A stretch of DNA of 18,477 nucleotides from Actinomycetota bacterium (lineage in GTDB: Bacteria; Actinomycetota; Actinomycetes; Actinomycetales; Microbacteriaceae). The translations under genes were made by a program, and so were the position numbers. Position 1 is the first letter of the stretch; every line of letters starts with the position of its first letter. The notes below the pieces were generated by a model. It was not told the DNA's origin, did not search any database, and was given only the letters and a program-made list of their open reading frames with translations. The stretch spans positions 1 to 18,477 of the forward strand of contig WLHO01000002.1 in NCBI GenBank assembly GCA_009702645.1, written 5' to 3'. Positions 7,413 through 18,477 of the stretch are shown here, piece by piece.

Positions 7413-8501
7413 CTAGTCGAGTGATTTTCTGGAAGCCTCAACGACTTTTTCCAGGTGCTCAAGATAAGAACCAACGGTTCTTCGTTCGATCTCCAATTTG
7501 GCTAGCTTGGCGTTTGCTTCATCCAATTCACGGGCCGCACGGTTTTTAGCTTCGGCAATAATCTGTCTCGACTCAGCCTCGGCAAGTGCAATCATCTGTT
7601 CGGCCTGAGCGCGGGCTGCGTCAGTGGTTTGCTTGTTGATTGATCGAGCAGCCGACTCAATGGTTTCGGCTTCGAGTTGAGCAGCATTGGTTCTGGTGAT
7701 GGCCGCCTGCAGCTGAGCCTTGGCATCATCAAGATACTTCTGAGTCTGGTGAACGGCTTCCTGATGCTTTTGAAGGTAATCTGCTTCGGCTTCAGACCTG
7801 CGAGCTGTTAGTTCGAGCTCGAGGTCAATTCGAGCTTGATCACCAATAAGTAATGCTGCCTTCTCGGCATCAATTTCTCGAACCATTTCCTTTTGAAGCA
7901 AGAGCTTTTTCTCAGCCAGGTTTCGCTCAACCATCGCCTTTAGGTTTTCAGTCTGGCGCTTGGTATCGGCACGAAGCTTGGCAACCTCGGTTGCAATAGC
8001 ACCACGAATCGAACCGGACTCACGGGTAGCTTCTTCAATCAGGCGCTTGCCTTCATTGCGGGCTTTTTCAATAAGCTCGTTAGCTTCTGCCTTGGCGGCG
8101 TTGATAACTCTCTCAACTCTGCGATCTGCTTCGGCAACCAGTGAGTCGTAGTAGTCCTTTGCTTCGTTCTTTTTTGTCTCAACTTCCTCGTTGATACTTC
8201 CAAGAATTCGACTCTTTTCGCTTTCTGCGTGGGCAAGCAACCTTGTAGCCTGATCTTCAGCCGAAGCAAGAATAATTGCAGCTTGGTTTCCTAGCCCTGC
8301 GTAAGTCGGGGACTGAACTTCTTCTAGCTTTGCCGTGATCTCTTCGATTTGAGCTTTGGCTTGCTTGAGTTCGTCAGCCAGCTGGGCATTTTGAGTCGAT
8401 AGACGTAAAACGTCACGATTGAGGTCCAAAAATGCGTCATTGACAGCTGATTTCGAGTAGCCGCGCAGCGCAGTTGGGAACGAGGTCGCATCGCCTGACA
8501 A
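7413..8501 (-). CDS. DivIVA-like coiled-coil protein with hendecad repeats (paralogue 1)
   Basis: The 362-aa protein begins with a DivIVA-type head, FPTALRGYSKSAVNDAFLD (8-26), where Val-Asn replaces the usual Val-Asp. A coiled coil (28-62) leads to YAGLGNQ (67-73). From residue 81 to about 190 the sequence falls into ten consecutive 11-residue units (AEDQATRLLAH, AESEKSRILGS ... AKAEANELIEK, ARNEGKRLIEE), a hendecad pattern, and coiled coil continues almost to the end. No membrane segment or enzyme motif is present. By analogy with DivIVA, Scy and FilP of actinobacteria it is likely a cytoplasmic polarity or cytoskeletal scaffold (inference). The start is TTG, fixed by GGAGG 6 nt upstream. 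It is upstream of and probably cotranscribed with the AI-2E-type gene. Confidence 0.88.
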   Translation of the reverse strand: MSGDATSFPTALRGYSKSAVNDAFLDLNRDVLRLSTQNAQLADELKQAKAQIEEITAKLEEVQSPTYAGLGNQAAIILASAEDQATRLLAHAESEKSRILGSINEEVETKKNEAKDYYDSLVAEADRRVERVINAAKAEANELIEKARNEGKRLIEEATRESGSIRGAIATEVAKLRADTKRQTENLKAMVERNLAEKKLLLQKEMVREIDAEKAALLIGDQARIDLELELTARRSEAEADYLQKHQEAVHQTQKYLDDAKAQLQAAITRTNAAQLEAETIESAARSINKQTTDAARAQAEQMIALAEAESRQIIAEAKNRAARELDEANAKLAKLEIERRTVGSYLEHLEKVVEASRKSLD

Positions 8502-8507
8502 ATCGGG

Positions 8508-8512
8508 CCTCC
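8508..8512 (-). promoter_or_regulatory. Ribosome site that fixes the TTG start at 8501
   Basis: The minus strand reads GGAGG here, a strong Shine-Dalgarno sequence, 6 nt before TTG (8501-8499). There is no ATG or GTG in frame nearby, so this supports the TTG start of the DivIVA-like gene. Confidence 0.8.
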
Positions 8513-8525
8513 AGCACGGTTTCGG

Positions 8526-8531
8526 TAGAAT
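8526..8531 (+). promoter_or_regulatory. Possible -10 element for the internal-lipobox membrane protein
   Basis: TAGAAT lies 49 nt before ATG 8581 in the 79-bp divergent gap between the DivIVA-like gene and the membrane-protein gene. It is followed by GGG, giving the 9-mer TAGAATGGG that recurs at the proposed gatC promoter (16976-16984). No good -35 stands 16-18 nt upstream. Confidence 0.35.
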
Positions 8532-8580
8532 GGGGTAGGCCCTTAGGCCAGACTCTCAAGTTTAGCTGGAATGGATAATC

Positions 8581-10293
8581 ATGCGCTTTTTGCTTGCTGC
8601 ACTGCTGTTTATCCTTGCTATTTCGCTACTTTTGCTCGGTTTGGCCCAGCGAACGATTTGGGCTCCGCCCGACAATTTCTCGGTCAATCTCACCGTTTCA
8701 GGCAATCAGCCCTACCTGGTAATTCCGGCCGAAGAGCTGGCTCTGATGCCTGGCGACCCTGTGGTTGGGGGAATTGGAGAAGGCAAAGTGTTTGTGGCTT
8801 TCGGCCAAGAAGCCGACGTTTTGGCTTGGGTTGGCCAAACCAACCACTCCGAAGCCGTGACCTCTGATGACGGAACTGCAATCGGTGTTCGCGACGTTGT
8901 GGGCACGGGAGATCTTGCTAACCCAACCGGTTCCGACCTTTGGATCGGCGAAAGCCTAGGGGAGGGCTTTGCTGAACTTGCCGTGACCTCTGGAGCCAAC
9001 AACGCTGTCTTGGTGGCAAGCGATGGATTCGAACCTGCTCCAACCAAAGTGCGCATTGCTTGGCCAATTGAGAGCTCAACGGTTGTCTCTGATGTTTTTC
9101 TTGGGGTTGGGTTTGGATTACTGATGGCAGCAATTTTGCTCAATCTTCTGGCACTTCGAAAGATGTTGATCAATCGCGGCCCAAGAAGAAAACTTCCTAA
9201 GGCGCCTCAGGGACCAAAGTATCGTCCAAAAAAGACAAACTTTGATGTTCCAAAACGCGGACGACGAGCTGCTCGCTCAAAGATTGCAATGGTGCCAGTT
9301 GGTATTGCTGTGACCTTTGCACTATCCGGCTGTTCGGTTGCACCTGCCCCAGTTGTGACGCCAACCCCAACTGAATCTGCAACCGAAAGCGCGGTTGAGA
9401 CAATTCCTCCAGTTGTAAACATCACCCAGGTTAGAAAGATCTTGCGTGAACTGCAGCAGGTTGTCGCCGAAGCAGATCAGTCGGGTGATTCGAGTTTGCT
9501 TGAGGCTAGAGTTGCGGGCCCCGCACTTCTTTTTAGGCAAGCACATTATTTGCTAATGACCAAATCTCCCGAGATTCAGCCCCTTCCGCCAATCTCAGGT
9601 TCGGCAATCTCAATCACACTTCCTGCCAGCACAAACTCCTGGCCAAGATCATTCATGATCGTGACCGAAGGCGATGGATCAGGGGAGCTTCCTCAAATGT
9701 TGGTTATGCAACAGGCTTCGCCACGAGAGAGCTACAAGCTTTGGTACAACATCCCGTTGCTTCCAGGCTCAGTGGTTCCAGAAGTTGCTGCTCCAGAAAT
9801 CGGTGCGATTCCGGTTGCTGTCGACTCGTTGTTCTTGAAGATTTCACCAAACCAGCTACCAACCGCGTTTGGTGACGTTATTGATAATGGTGAATTTAGC
9901 CAGTTCTATAACTTGTTTGACCTGACAGAGGATGAGTACTACAACCAGATTTCAACAAGCCAGAAAGAACAAATAGCAAAGCTAAGAAGGGCAGAGATCA
10001 CCTTCACCCACGAACTTGGGGATCAGAACGTGATTTCTCTTTCCACCTCTGACTCAGGAGCACTGGTTGCGGTAATGATGACCGATAACTACCTAATCCG
10101 TCCAACCAGAGAAAACGCTGCGGTAACCGTTTCCGGAAACGAGAAGTTACTTCTTGGAGCCGAAGGTAGCGCCAAGGGCGTAAGGACTCAGTACGCGGGC
10201 ATGCTGCTTTTCTATGTTCCTGCCGCCACGGAACAGGGGAAGATTACGCTCCTGGGAGCAACTCAGTCACTTCTTAGCATCCGAGGTCTATAG
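8581..10293 (+). CDS. Polytopic envelope protein with an internal lipobox; function unknown
   Basis: I do not recognise an enzymatic family. The 570-aa product has a hydrophobic N-terminus (2-22), an extracytoplasmic domain (about 23-165), a second membrane helix (169-192), a very basic cytoplasmic loop (193-234, e.g. RGPRRK, KRGRR) and a third hydrophobic stretch (235-247) ending in LSGC (248-251). Then comes a Pro/Thr/Glu linker (252-277) and a second large domain to residue 570. The third stretch looks exactly like a lipoprotein signal peptide: basic n-region, short h-region, lipobox with Cys251. The topology in-out-in-out is consistent. The gene could be a fusion of a membrane protein and a lipoprotein, possibly cleaved at Cys251 (inference). 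It abuts the thioredoxin-fold/TPR gene with no gap. Confidence 0.8.
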   Translation: MRFLLAALLFILAISLLLLGLAQRTIWAPPDNFSVNLTVSGNQPYLVIPAEELALMPGDPVVGGIGEGKVFVAFGQEADVLAWVGQTNHSEAVTSDDGTAIGVRDVVGTGDLANPTGSDLWIGESLGEGFAELAVTSGANNAVLVASDGFEPAPTKVRIAWPIESSTVVSDVFLGVGFGLLMAAILLNLLALRKMLINRGPRRKLPKAPQGPKYRPKKTNFDVPKRGRRAARSKIAMVPVGIAVTFALSGCSVAPAPVVTPTPTESATESAVETIPPVVNITQVRKILRELQQVVAEADQSGDSSLLEARVAGPALLFRQAHYLLMTKSPEIQPLPPISGSAISITLPASTNSWPRSFMIVTEGDGSGELPQMLVMQQASPRESYKLWYNIPLLPGSVVPEVAAPEIGAIPVAVDSLFLKISPNQLPTAFGDVIDNGEFSQFYNLFDLTEDEYYNQISTSQKEQIAKLRRAEITFTHELGDQNVISLSTSDSGALVAVMMTDNYLIRPTRENAAVTVSGNEKLLLGAEGSAKGVRTQYAGMLLFYVPAATEQGKITLLGATQSLLSIRGL

Positions 10294-11139
10294 ATGACCA
10301 TCGAGTTTGGCGCTCCCAAAGCCAACGCCGAGAACATAAACGTTCCAGCTTTGGTGATGAAAGTTGACACCGCATCGATCAGGGATTACCTACCGCTGTC
10401 AGAAAAGATTCCAATTCTGATGCTGTTTGTTCAAGCTTCTGACCCAGCATCCGAAAGTTTATTGAAATCAGTTACAGCTTTAGTGCAGAAAACTGCTGGG
10501 GCAATGATTGCTCTGGTTGTTGATGCGGCTGCCTCTCCTGAACTAGCTCAAGCCTTTGAGCTCAATCAAATCCCCAGTGCCTATGGATTGCTAAAGGGGC
10601 AACCCGCTCCACTATTTGTAGGCAATCAACCGATGGAACAAATCCAACTGGTCATAACCAGAGTTCTTGAGGTCGCCAAGGAAAATGGCCTTACTGGCAA
10701 AGCGGTTGTGAAGGAACCTGAAAAAGAGCCGGAGCTAAGCCCCACCCTTACTGCCGCCTACGCAGCTGTTGACTCAGGGGATTACCAAGGAGCAATTGCG
10801 CTTTATGAAAAGGCGCTGTTGGAAAACCCAAATGATTCATTGGCCGAAGCTGGATTGGCGCAAGTAAAGCTACTACTTCGTCTAGAGGGCAAGGACCTAT
10901 CGGCAATCACTGCTTCGGAACCTAGTTCGGCAGAATCAATTCTTGAAAAAGCCGACGCACTAATTGCAACTGGTAATCCAGGCTCCGGGTTTGAATTACT
11001 TCTGAAGCTATTTGAAGAAACCGCCAAAGATCAACGAGAGCCGATCAGGCTAAGACTGGTTGAGATGTTCTTGGTCGCAGGAAATGACAACCCAGATGTT
11101 ATTGCTGCGCGCAAGGCGCTTAGTTTGTTGCTCTTTTAA
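10294..11139 (+). CDS. Thioredoxin-fold plus TPR protein (YbbN/CnoX-like co-chaperone)
   Basis: The 281-aa cytoplasmic protein has an N-terminal thioredoxin-like domain (about 18-135): a hydrophobic strand PILMLFVQAS, then SDPAS (49-53) where thioredoxins have the CxxC active site, and a cis-Pro loop IPSAYGLLKGQP (93-104). A linker rich in Glu/Lys/Pro (about 140-149) leads to TPR-like helices (about 150-280), e.g. AAYAAVDSGDYQGAIALYEKAL. This is the layout of YbbN/CnoX-type chaperones, which hold unfolded proteins; lack of both Cys rules out oxidoreductase activity of the usual kind. The ATG follows the TAG of the upstream gene directly (TAGATG), so the two are very likely translationally coupled and may act together. 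Confidence 0.85.
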   Translation: MTIEFGAPKANAENINVPALVMKVDTASIRDYLPLSEKIPILMLFVQASDPASESLLKSVTALVQKTAGAMIALVVDAAASPELAQAFELNQIPSAYGLLKGQPAPLFVGNQPMEQIQLVITRVLEVAKENGLTGKAVVKEPEKEPELSPTLTAAYAAVDSGDYQGAIALYEKALLENPNDSLAEAGLAQVKLLLRLEGKDLSAITASEPSSAESILEKADALIATGNPGSGFELLLKLFEETAKDQREPIRLRLVEMFLVAGNDNPDVIAARKALSLLLF

Positions 11140-11189
11140 GTCCTAGCCAGATTCCAAACACCGTTGAGGCAGACACTGTTTCCGACATC

Positions 11190-11202
11190 GGCCCCCTGGG
11201 CC
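11190..11202 (+). repeat. Short GC hairpin in the gap before the cysteine desulfurase gene
   Basis: GGCCC (11190-11194) and GGGCC (11198-11202) pair over a 3-nt loop, within the 202-bp gap 11140-11341. There is no T-run after it (CCAAATT follows), so termination of the upstream operon is possible but weakly supported. Confidence 0.3.
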
Positions 11203-11236
11203 CCAAATTGACCCATTTAGGGCTCAAATCGCACTC

Positions 11237-11250
11237 CCAGGCGCCAGGCG
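11237..11250 (+). repeat. Tandem CCAGGCG direct repeat
   Basis: Two exact adjacent copies of CCAGGCG occupy this site in the 202-bp gap upstream of the cysteine desulfurase gene. It may be a binding site for a regulator or a chance repeat. Nothing else in the gap looks coding. Confidence 0.3.
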
Positions 11251-11295
11251 AAGTTAGTTGCTTGTTCGGTGCCTTTACTTGCTCAAGTCACCTCC

Positions 11296-11324
11296 TTGGG
11301 GGCAGTATCTGGCGTGGGTAGAAG
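11296..11324 (+). promoter_or_regulatory. Possible promoter of the cysteine desulfurase-mnmA-ligA operon
   Basis: TTGGGG (11296-11301) and TAGAAG (11319-11324) are spaced by 17 nt. A start point about 7 nt downstream would leave a leader of only about 10 nt before ATG 11342, which has no real Shine-Dalgarno sequence, so initiation may be near-leaderless. Both hexamers are imperfect, so the call is tentative. Confidence 0.25.
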
Positions 11325-11341
11325 AAACTAGGCTTAAAGAC

Positions 11342-12510
11342 ATGCCTGTTTACTTGGATCACGCAGCCACTTCGCCGATACGGCCAAGTGTCTTGGCGCA
11401 CTATTCCAAGGCTCTGGAGCAGGTTGGAAACCCTGCCTCGGTTCATTCTTTTGGCCAAAGCTCAAGGCAGATGTTAGAAGAGGCTCGAGAGATTATTGCC
11501 GAAAGTGTTGGCTGTGACAGAAATGAAGTCATCTTCACTTCCGGCGGAACCGAATCTGACAACTTAGCCGTCAAGGGTCTTTACTGGAAGCGCAATTCCG
11601 AAGACCCAAAAAGAAAGTTGATTGTCACTTCAACCGCTGAGCACGCTGCGGTTCTTGACGCCGTGAATTGGTTGGTTGCAGCCCAGGGAGCACAAGTGCA
11701 CTTTGTGCCGATGGACCAAGACGGTGTTCTGGATCTAAATGATCTTTCTAGGGTGATTAGCGAGCGTGCTAATGAGATTGCACTTGTTTCTTTGATGTGG
11801 GCAAACAATGAAATCGGAGTTATCCATCCGATTTCACAAATTGCTGAGATAGCTAAGCGCTATTCGATACCGGTTCACTCCGATGCCATCGCAGCACTTG
11901 GGCATATCCCGGTGGACTTTGGAAACTCAGGTCTGCAGGCTATGACAATTACCGGGCACAAGATCGGAGCACCGGTTGGGATCGGTGCACTTATTCTGGC
12001 CAGATCTGAAAAGCTCACTCCTGTGCTGCACGGCGGCGGTCAAGAGCGGAACTTCCGCTCTGGAACACCGGATGCGGCTGCGGCCTCAGCGATGGCAGTT
12101 GCAGTCAGAGAAGCTGTTCAGGAGCAGCCAAGCAAACTACAACTTCACGCCAAGCTGTCGGAAAAACTGATTTCCGGTGTTCGTGAGATTGCACCGGAAG
12201 TAAAGGTATCTTCCGAGAATGTACCCAGACTTTCAAACAACGTTCACTTTAGATTCCCGGGTTGTCTTGGCGATAGCTTGCTGTTTTTGATGGACGTAAA
12301 CGGAGTTTCCATTTCAACCGGATCAGCCTGTGCTGCTGGGGTAAGTAGCCCATCCCATGTTGTACTTTCTCTAGGAGCAGACGCCGATGAGGCTATGGGC
12401 ACTATGAGAATTACCTTTGGCCACAATTCAACCGAAGCCGATGTGGATGCGTTTTTGGAGGCTTTCCCGAAAGCCTACGAGGGTGCCAAAAAGGCGGGGT
12501 TGACCAGACG

Positions 12511-12514
<4 letters not shown>
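11342..12514 (+). CDS. Cysteine desulfurase, NifS/IscS family
   Basis: A PLP-dependent enzyme that takes sulfur from L-cysteine as an enzyme-bound persulfide. The 390-aa protein starts MPVYLDHAAT, the usual N-terminus; the open frame extends upstream to 11258 but those 28 codons look unlike the family. Key residues: His101 (AEHAAVLD), Asp181 (HSDA), Lys207 in GHKIGAPVGIGAL as PLP Schiff-base lysine, RSGTP (239-243), and Cys330 in STGSACAAG as the persulfide cysteine. The position that is Gln in IscS-type enzymes (DAxQ, stacking over PLP) is Ala184 here. Its stop overlaps the mnmA start by 4 bp (ATGA), so it is most likely the sulfur donor for MnmA, perhaps also for Fe-S assembly. Confidence 0.93.
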
Positions 12515-16879
<4,365 letters not shown>

Positions 16880-16892
16880 GGGTATTGACCTT

Positions 16893-16898
16893 TTTATA
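16893..16898 (-). promoter_or_regulatory. Possible -10 element (TATAAA) of DivIVA-like paralogue 2
   Basis: The minus strand reads TATAAA here, 13 nt before the GTG at 16879. A start point about 7 nt downstream would give a leader of only a few bases, which fits the lack of a good Shine-Dalgarno sequence. No -35-like hexamer is seen 17 nt upstream; a second option is TAAAGT on the same strand (16929-16934). Confidence 0.3.
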
Positions 16899-16911
16899 GG
16901 GGGATAGGGGG
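16896..16911 (+). repeat. Tandem ATAGGGGG repeat upstream of DivIVA-like paralogue 2
   Basis: Two exact adjacent 8-bp copies (ATAGGGGG at 16896-16903 and 16904-16911) lie in the 159-bp divergent gap. They overlap the possible -10 and so could be a repressor site for the minus-strand gene; function is inferred from position only. Confidence 0.45.
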
Positions 16912-16936
16912 TTACTACCTAAATACCTACTTTAGC

Positions 16937-17004
16937 GGGGTATTTTGGCCCAGATTCAAGAATTTTCTTTGTTGCTAGAATGGGCCAGCTGGGGCCAAAA
17001 CCCC
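16937..17004 (+). repeat. Imperfect long inverted repeat around the gatC promoter region
   Basis: TTTTGGCCCAG (16943-16953) faces CTGGGGCCAAAA (16989-17000), complementary except for one extra G. GGGG (16937-16940) and CCCC (17001-17004) extend the pairing across a 2-nt bulge. A smaller inverted repeat AAGAA-TT-TTCTT (16958-16969) lies inside. The arms flank the possible -10 of gatC, so this may be a divergent operator or a DNA/RNA structural element. Confidence 0.5.
16973..16981 (+). promoter_or_regulatory. Possible extended -10 promoter of gatCA
   Basis: TGC followed by TAGAAT forms an extended -10 (TGn-TAnnnT), 57 nt before the gatC ATG. It lies in the divergent gap and shares TAGAATGGG with the candidate promoter at 8526-8534. 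No strong -35 is visible, which an extended -10 can compensate. Confidence 0.42.
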
Positions 17005-17038
17005 TCCAATCCAGAGTTTCTCTAAACCGAAGGTTTCC

Positions 17039-17335
17039 ATGTCTGAGATCACCCCTGAGCTAGTCAGGCACCTAGCAGGCCTTGCCCGCATCGAGGTAAG
17101 CGATGCTGAAGTGGCTCAGTTTGCCAGTCAACTGGCTTTGATTGTCGACTCGGTTGCCACTGTAAAGGCGGCTGTAAACGACGAGATTCCAGCCACCAGC
17201 CACCCGATTCCAATGGCCAATGTCTTTAGAGAAGACATCGTAAAGCCGTCTTTGACTCAAGCCCAGGCCCTTTCCGGAGCTGCTGATAGCGAATCAGGCC
17301 GCTTCAAGGTCTCAGCGATTCTGGATGAGGAGTAA
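17039..17335 (+). CDS. gatC: Asp/Glu-tRNA(Asn/Gln) amidotransferase subunit C
   Basis: GatC is the small subunit that holds GatA and GatB together in the complex converting misacylated Glu-tRNA(Gln) or Asp-tRNA(Asn) to the amide form. The 98-aa product has the family pattern: VRHLAGLARIEVSD (9-22), FASQLALIVDSV (28-39), then the conserved P..HPIPMANVFREDIV region (51-68) and the AP/GRFKVSAIL-type end. GAAGG (17029-17033) lies 5 nt before the ATG. It is 6 nt ahead of gatA and probably is the first gene of a gatCA(B) operon, indicating that this organism makes Gln-tRNA and/or Asn-tRNA by the indirect route. Confidence 0.96.
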   Translation: MSEITPELVRHLAGLARIEVSDAEVAQFASQLALIVDSVATVKAAVNDEIPATSHPIPMANVFREDIVKPSLTQAQALSGAADSESGRFKVSAILDEE

Positions 17336-17341
17336 GCCACA

Positions 17342-18477
17342 GTGTCGCTTCTAAACAAATCAGCCAGTGAACTGGCTGCAATGCTTAGCTCCAAAGAGAT
17401 TTCATCGGTAGAGCTAACTAAGGCTCAGCTAGATAACATCGACAAGCTAAACCCCAAGATCAACAGCTACCTAACCGTCACTCACGAACTGGCCTTGGAG
17501 CAAGCCCGCCAGGTCGATGAGCTTCGGGCCAAGGGCGAAAAGCTCTCAGCGCTCGCGGGAGTACCAATTGCCGTCAAGGACAACCTGACAACAGTCGGAA
17601 TTGAAACCACCGCAGGGTCAAAAATCCTTCAGGGTTGGATACCTCCTTATAACGCCACAGTGGTTGAGAAGATTCTTTCCCACCGGATGCCAATTCTTGG
17701 AAAGACCAACCTCGACGAGTTTGCTATGGGTTCATCAACTGAGAACTCGGCATATGGTCCATCGCTAAACCCATGGGATCTAACACGAACTCCTGGAGGA
17801 TCAGGTGGTGGATCTTCTTCTGCAGTGGCATCGATGCAGGCACCCCTTGCCATCGGCTCTGACACCGGAGGATCGATTCGTTTCCCAGCCTCTGTCACTG
17901 GAACAGTAGGCGTTAAGCCAACCTACGGAGCAGTATCTCGATACGGACTTATTGCACTGGGTTCTTCTCTAGATCAAATCGGCCCCGTTACAAGAAACGT
18001 CATGGATGCGGCGATGTTGCAAGATGCCATCGCGGGCCACGACGAAATGGATGCCACCTCACTTCCTGAATCTTTGGGATCCATGACCGAAGCTGCCAAG
18101 AACGAATCGGTCAAGGGACTAAAGATTGGAATCATCAAAGAACTTACCGGTGAAGGTTTCCAGGCCGGTGTGTCTGAGCGATTCCAAGAAGCTCTTGATT
18201 TGCTGGTTGCCGCCGGTGCCGAAATTGTTGAGGTTTCCTGTCCAAGCTTCCAGTACGCAATTGCTGCCTACTACTTGATCCAGCCAGCTGAGGCTTCGTC
18301 AAACTTGGCGCGCTTTGATTCTGTGCGCTTTGGGTTGCGTGTTATGCCAGAGGGCCCAGCAACAGTCGAAAAGGTTATGGCCGCTACCCGCGAAGTAGGT
18401 TTCGGTCCAGAAGTAAAGCGAAGAATCATCTTGGGAACCTATGCACTTTCTTCTGGATACTACGACGCCTACTACGG
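17342..18477 (+). CDS. gatA: Asp/Glu-tRNA(Asn/Gln) amidotransferase subunit A, N-terminal 378 codons
   Basis: GatA is the amidase that releases ammonia from glutamine for the GatCAB complex. The gene runs off the window end. The amidase signature is complete: Lys79 in AVKDN, cis-Ser154 in GGSGGGSSS, and the nucleophile Ser178 in DTGGSIR, with positions equal to those of characterised GatA proteins. The [19 protein letters not shown] stretch (121-139) is also typical. The start is GTG, with GAGGAG (17327-17332) 9 nt upstream inside the end of gatC; no ATG lies nearby. gatB is expected just beyond the window (inference). Confidence 0.97.
   Translation, partial: MSLLNKSASELAAMLSSKEISSVELTKAQLDNIDKLNPKINSYLTVTHELALEQARQVDELRAKGEKLSALAGVPIAVKDNLTTVGIETTAGSKILQGWIPPYNATVVEKILSHRMPILGKTNLDEFAMGSSTENSAYGPSLNPWDLTRTPGGSGGGSSSAVASMQAPLAIGSDTGGSIRFPASVTGTVGVKPTYGAVSRYGLIALGSSLDQIGPVTRNVMDAAMLQDAIAGHDEMDATSLPESLGSMTEAAKNESVKGLKIGIIKELTGEGFQAGVSERFQEALDLLVAAGAEIVEVSCPSFQYAIAAYYLIQPAEASSNLARFDSVRFGLRVMPEGPATVEKVMAATREVGFGPEVKRRIILGTYALSSGYYDAYY

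Noticed and set aside
8712..9173. 153-codon open frame on the minus strand
   Set aside because: It lies fully antisense to the 570-aa membrane protein, whose plus frame has signal, helices and domain structure. The antisense product is of low complexity and has no ribosome site or neighbour logic.
11258..11341. 28-codon N-terminal extension of the cysteine desulfurase
   Set aside because: The family starts at MPVYLDHAAT; the extension is not family-like and begins at a TTG in the intergenic region with no ribosome site.
16896..16940. G-quadruplex formed by the G-runs upstream of DivIVA paralogue 2
   Set aside because: Only three runs of at least four G occur (16899-16903, 16907-16911, 16937-16940), too few and too far apart for a confident intramolecular quadruplex.

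Overview
The window is a densely packed stretch of core chromosome from an actinobacterium. Family-typical proteins, the ligA-mnmA-cysteine desulfurase block next to gatCA, several DivIVA-type coiled-coil proteins and a long insertion in the DNA ligase all point to Microbacteriaceae. The roughly 50 % G+C by eye, very short spacers and overlapping genes fit the small-genome freshwater (Luna-type) branch. This taxonomic placement is inference; there is no rRNA in the window.

Layout: (1) 1-1129: end of rpsB, then tsf, closed by a strong intrinsic terminator. (2) 1141-4608: a tight plus-strand run of pyrH, frr, cdsA, a small protein with four DivIVA-like modules, and a membrane-anchored extracellular HNH nuclease-like protein. 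(3) 4681-6343: a membrane-anchored lytic-transglycosylase-like protein, a 98-aa zinc-finger protein and an alpha/beta hydrolase, joined by 1-bp overlaps. (4) 6340-8501, minus strand: a DivIVA-like coiled-coil protein followed by an AI-2E/PerM-type membrane protein. (5) 8581-11139: a membrane protein with an internal lipobox, abutting a thioredoxin-fold/TPR protein. (6) 11342-15710: cysteine desulfurase, mnmA and ligA, with 4-bp overlaps. (7) 15707-16879, minus strand: a second, related DivIVA-like coiled-coil protein. (8) 17039 to the end: gatC and the first two thirds of gatA.

Much of the content is housekeeping: translation (S2, EF-Ts, ribosome recycling, Asp/Glu-tRNA amidotransferase, tRNA thiolation), UMP phosphorylation, CDP-diacylglycerol synthesis and DNA ligation. 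The less ordinary content concerns the cell envelope and polarity: three DivIVA-type proteins, two of them long hendecad coiled coils with the same layout, alongside phospholipid synthesis, a wall hydrolase and secreted or anchored proteins. No mobile elements, CRISPR arrays, tRNA or rRNA genes were seen, and no gene-free stretch exceeds about 200 bases. I did not find a convincing defence or other accessory system. The best candidates for undescribed biology are the DivIVA-like set, the protein with an internal lipobox, and the small PARP-finger-like protein.
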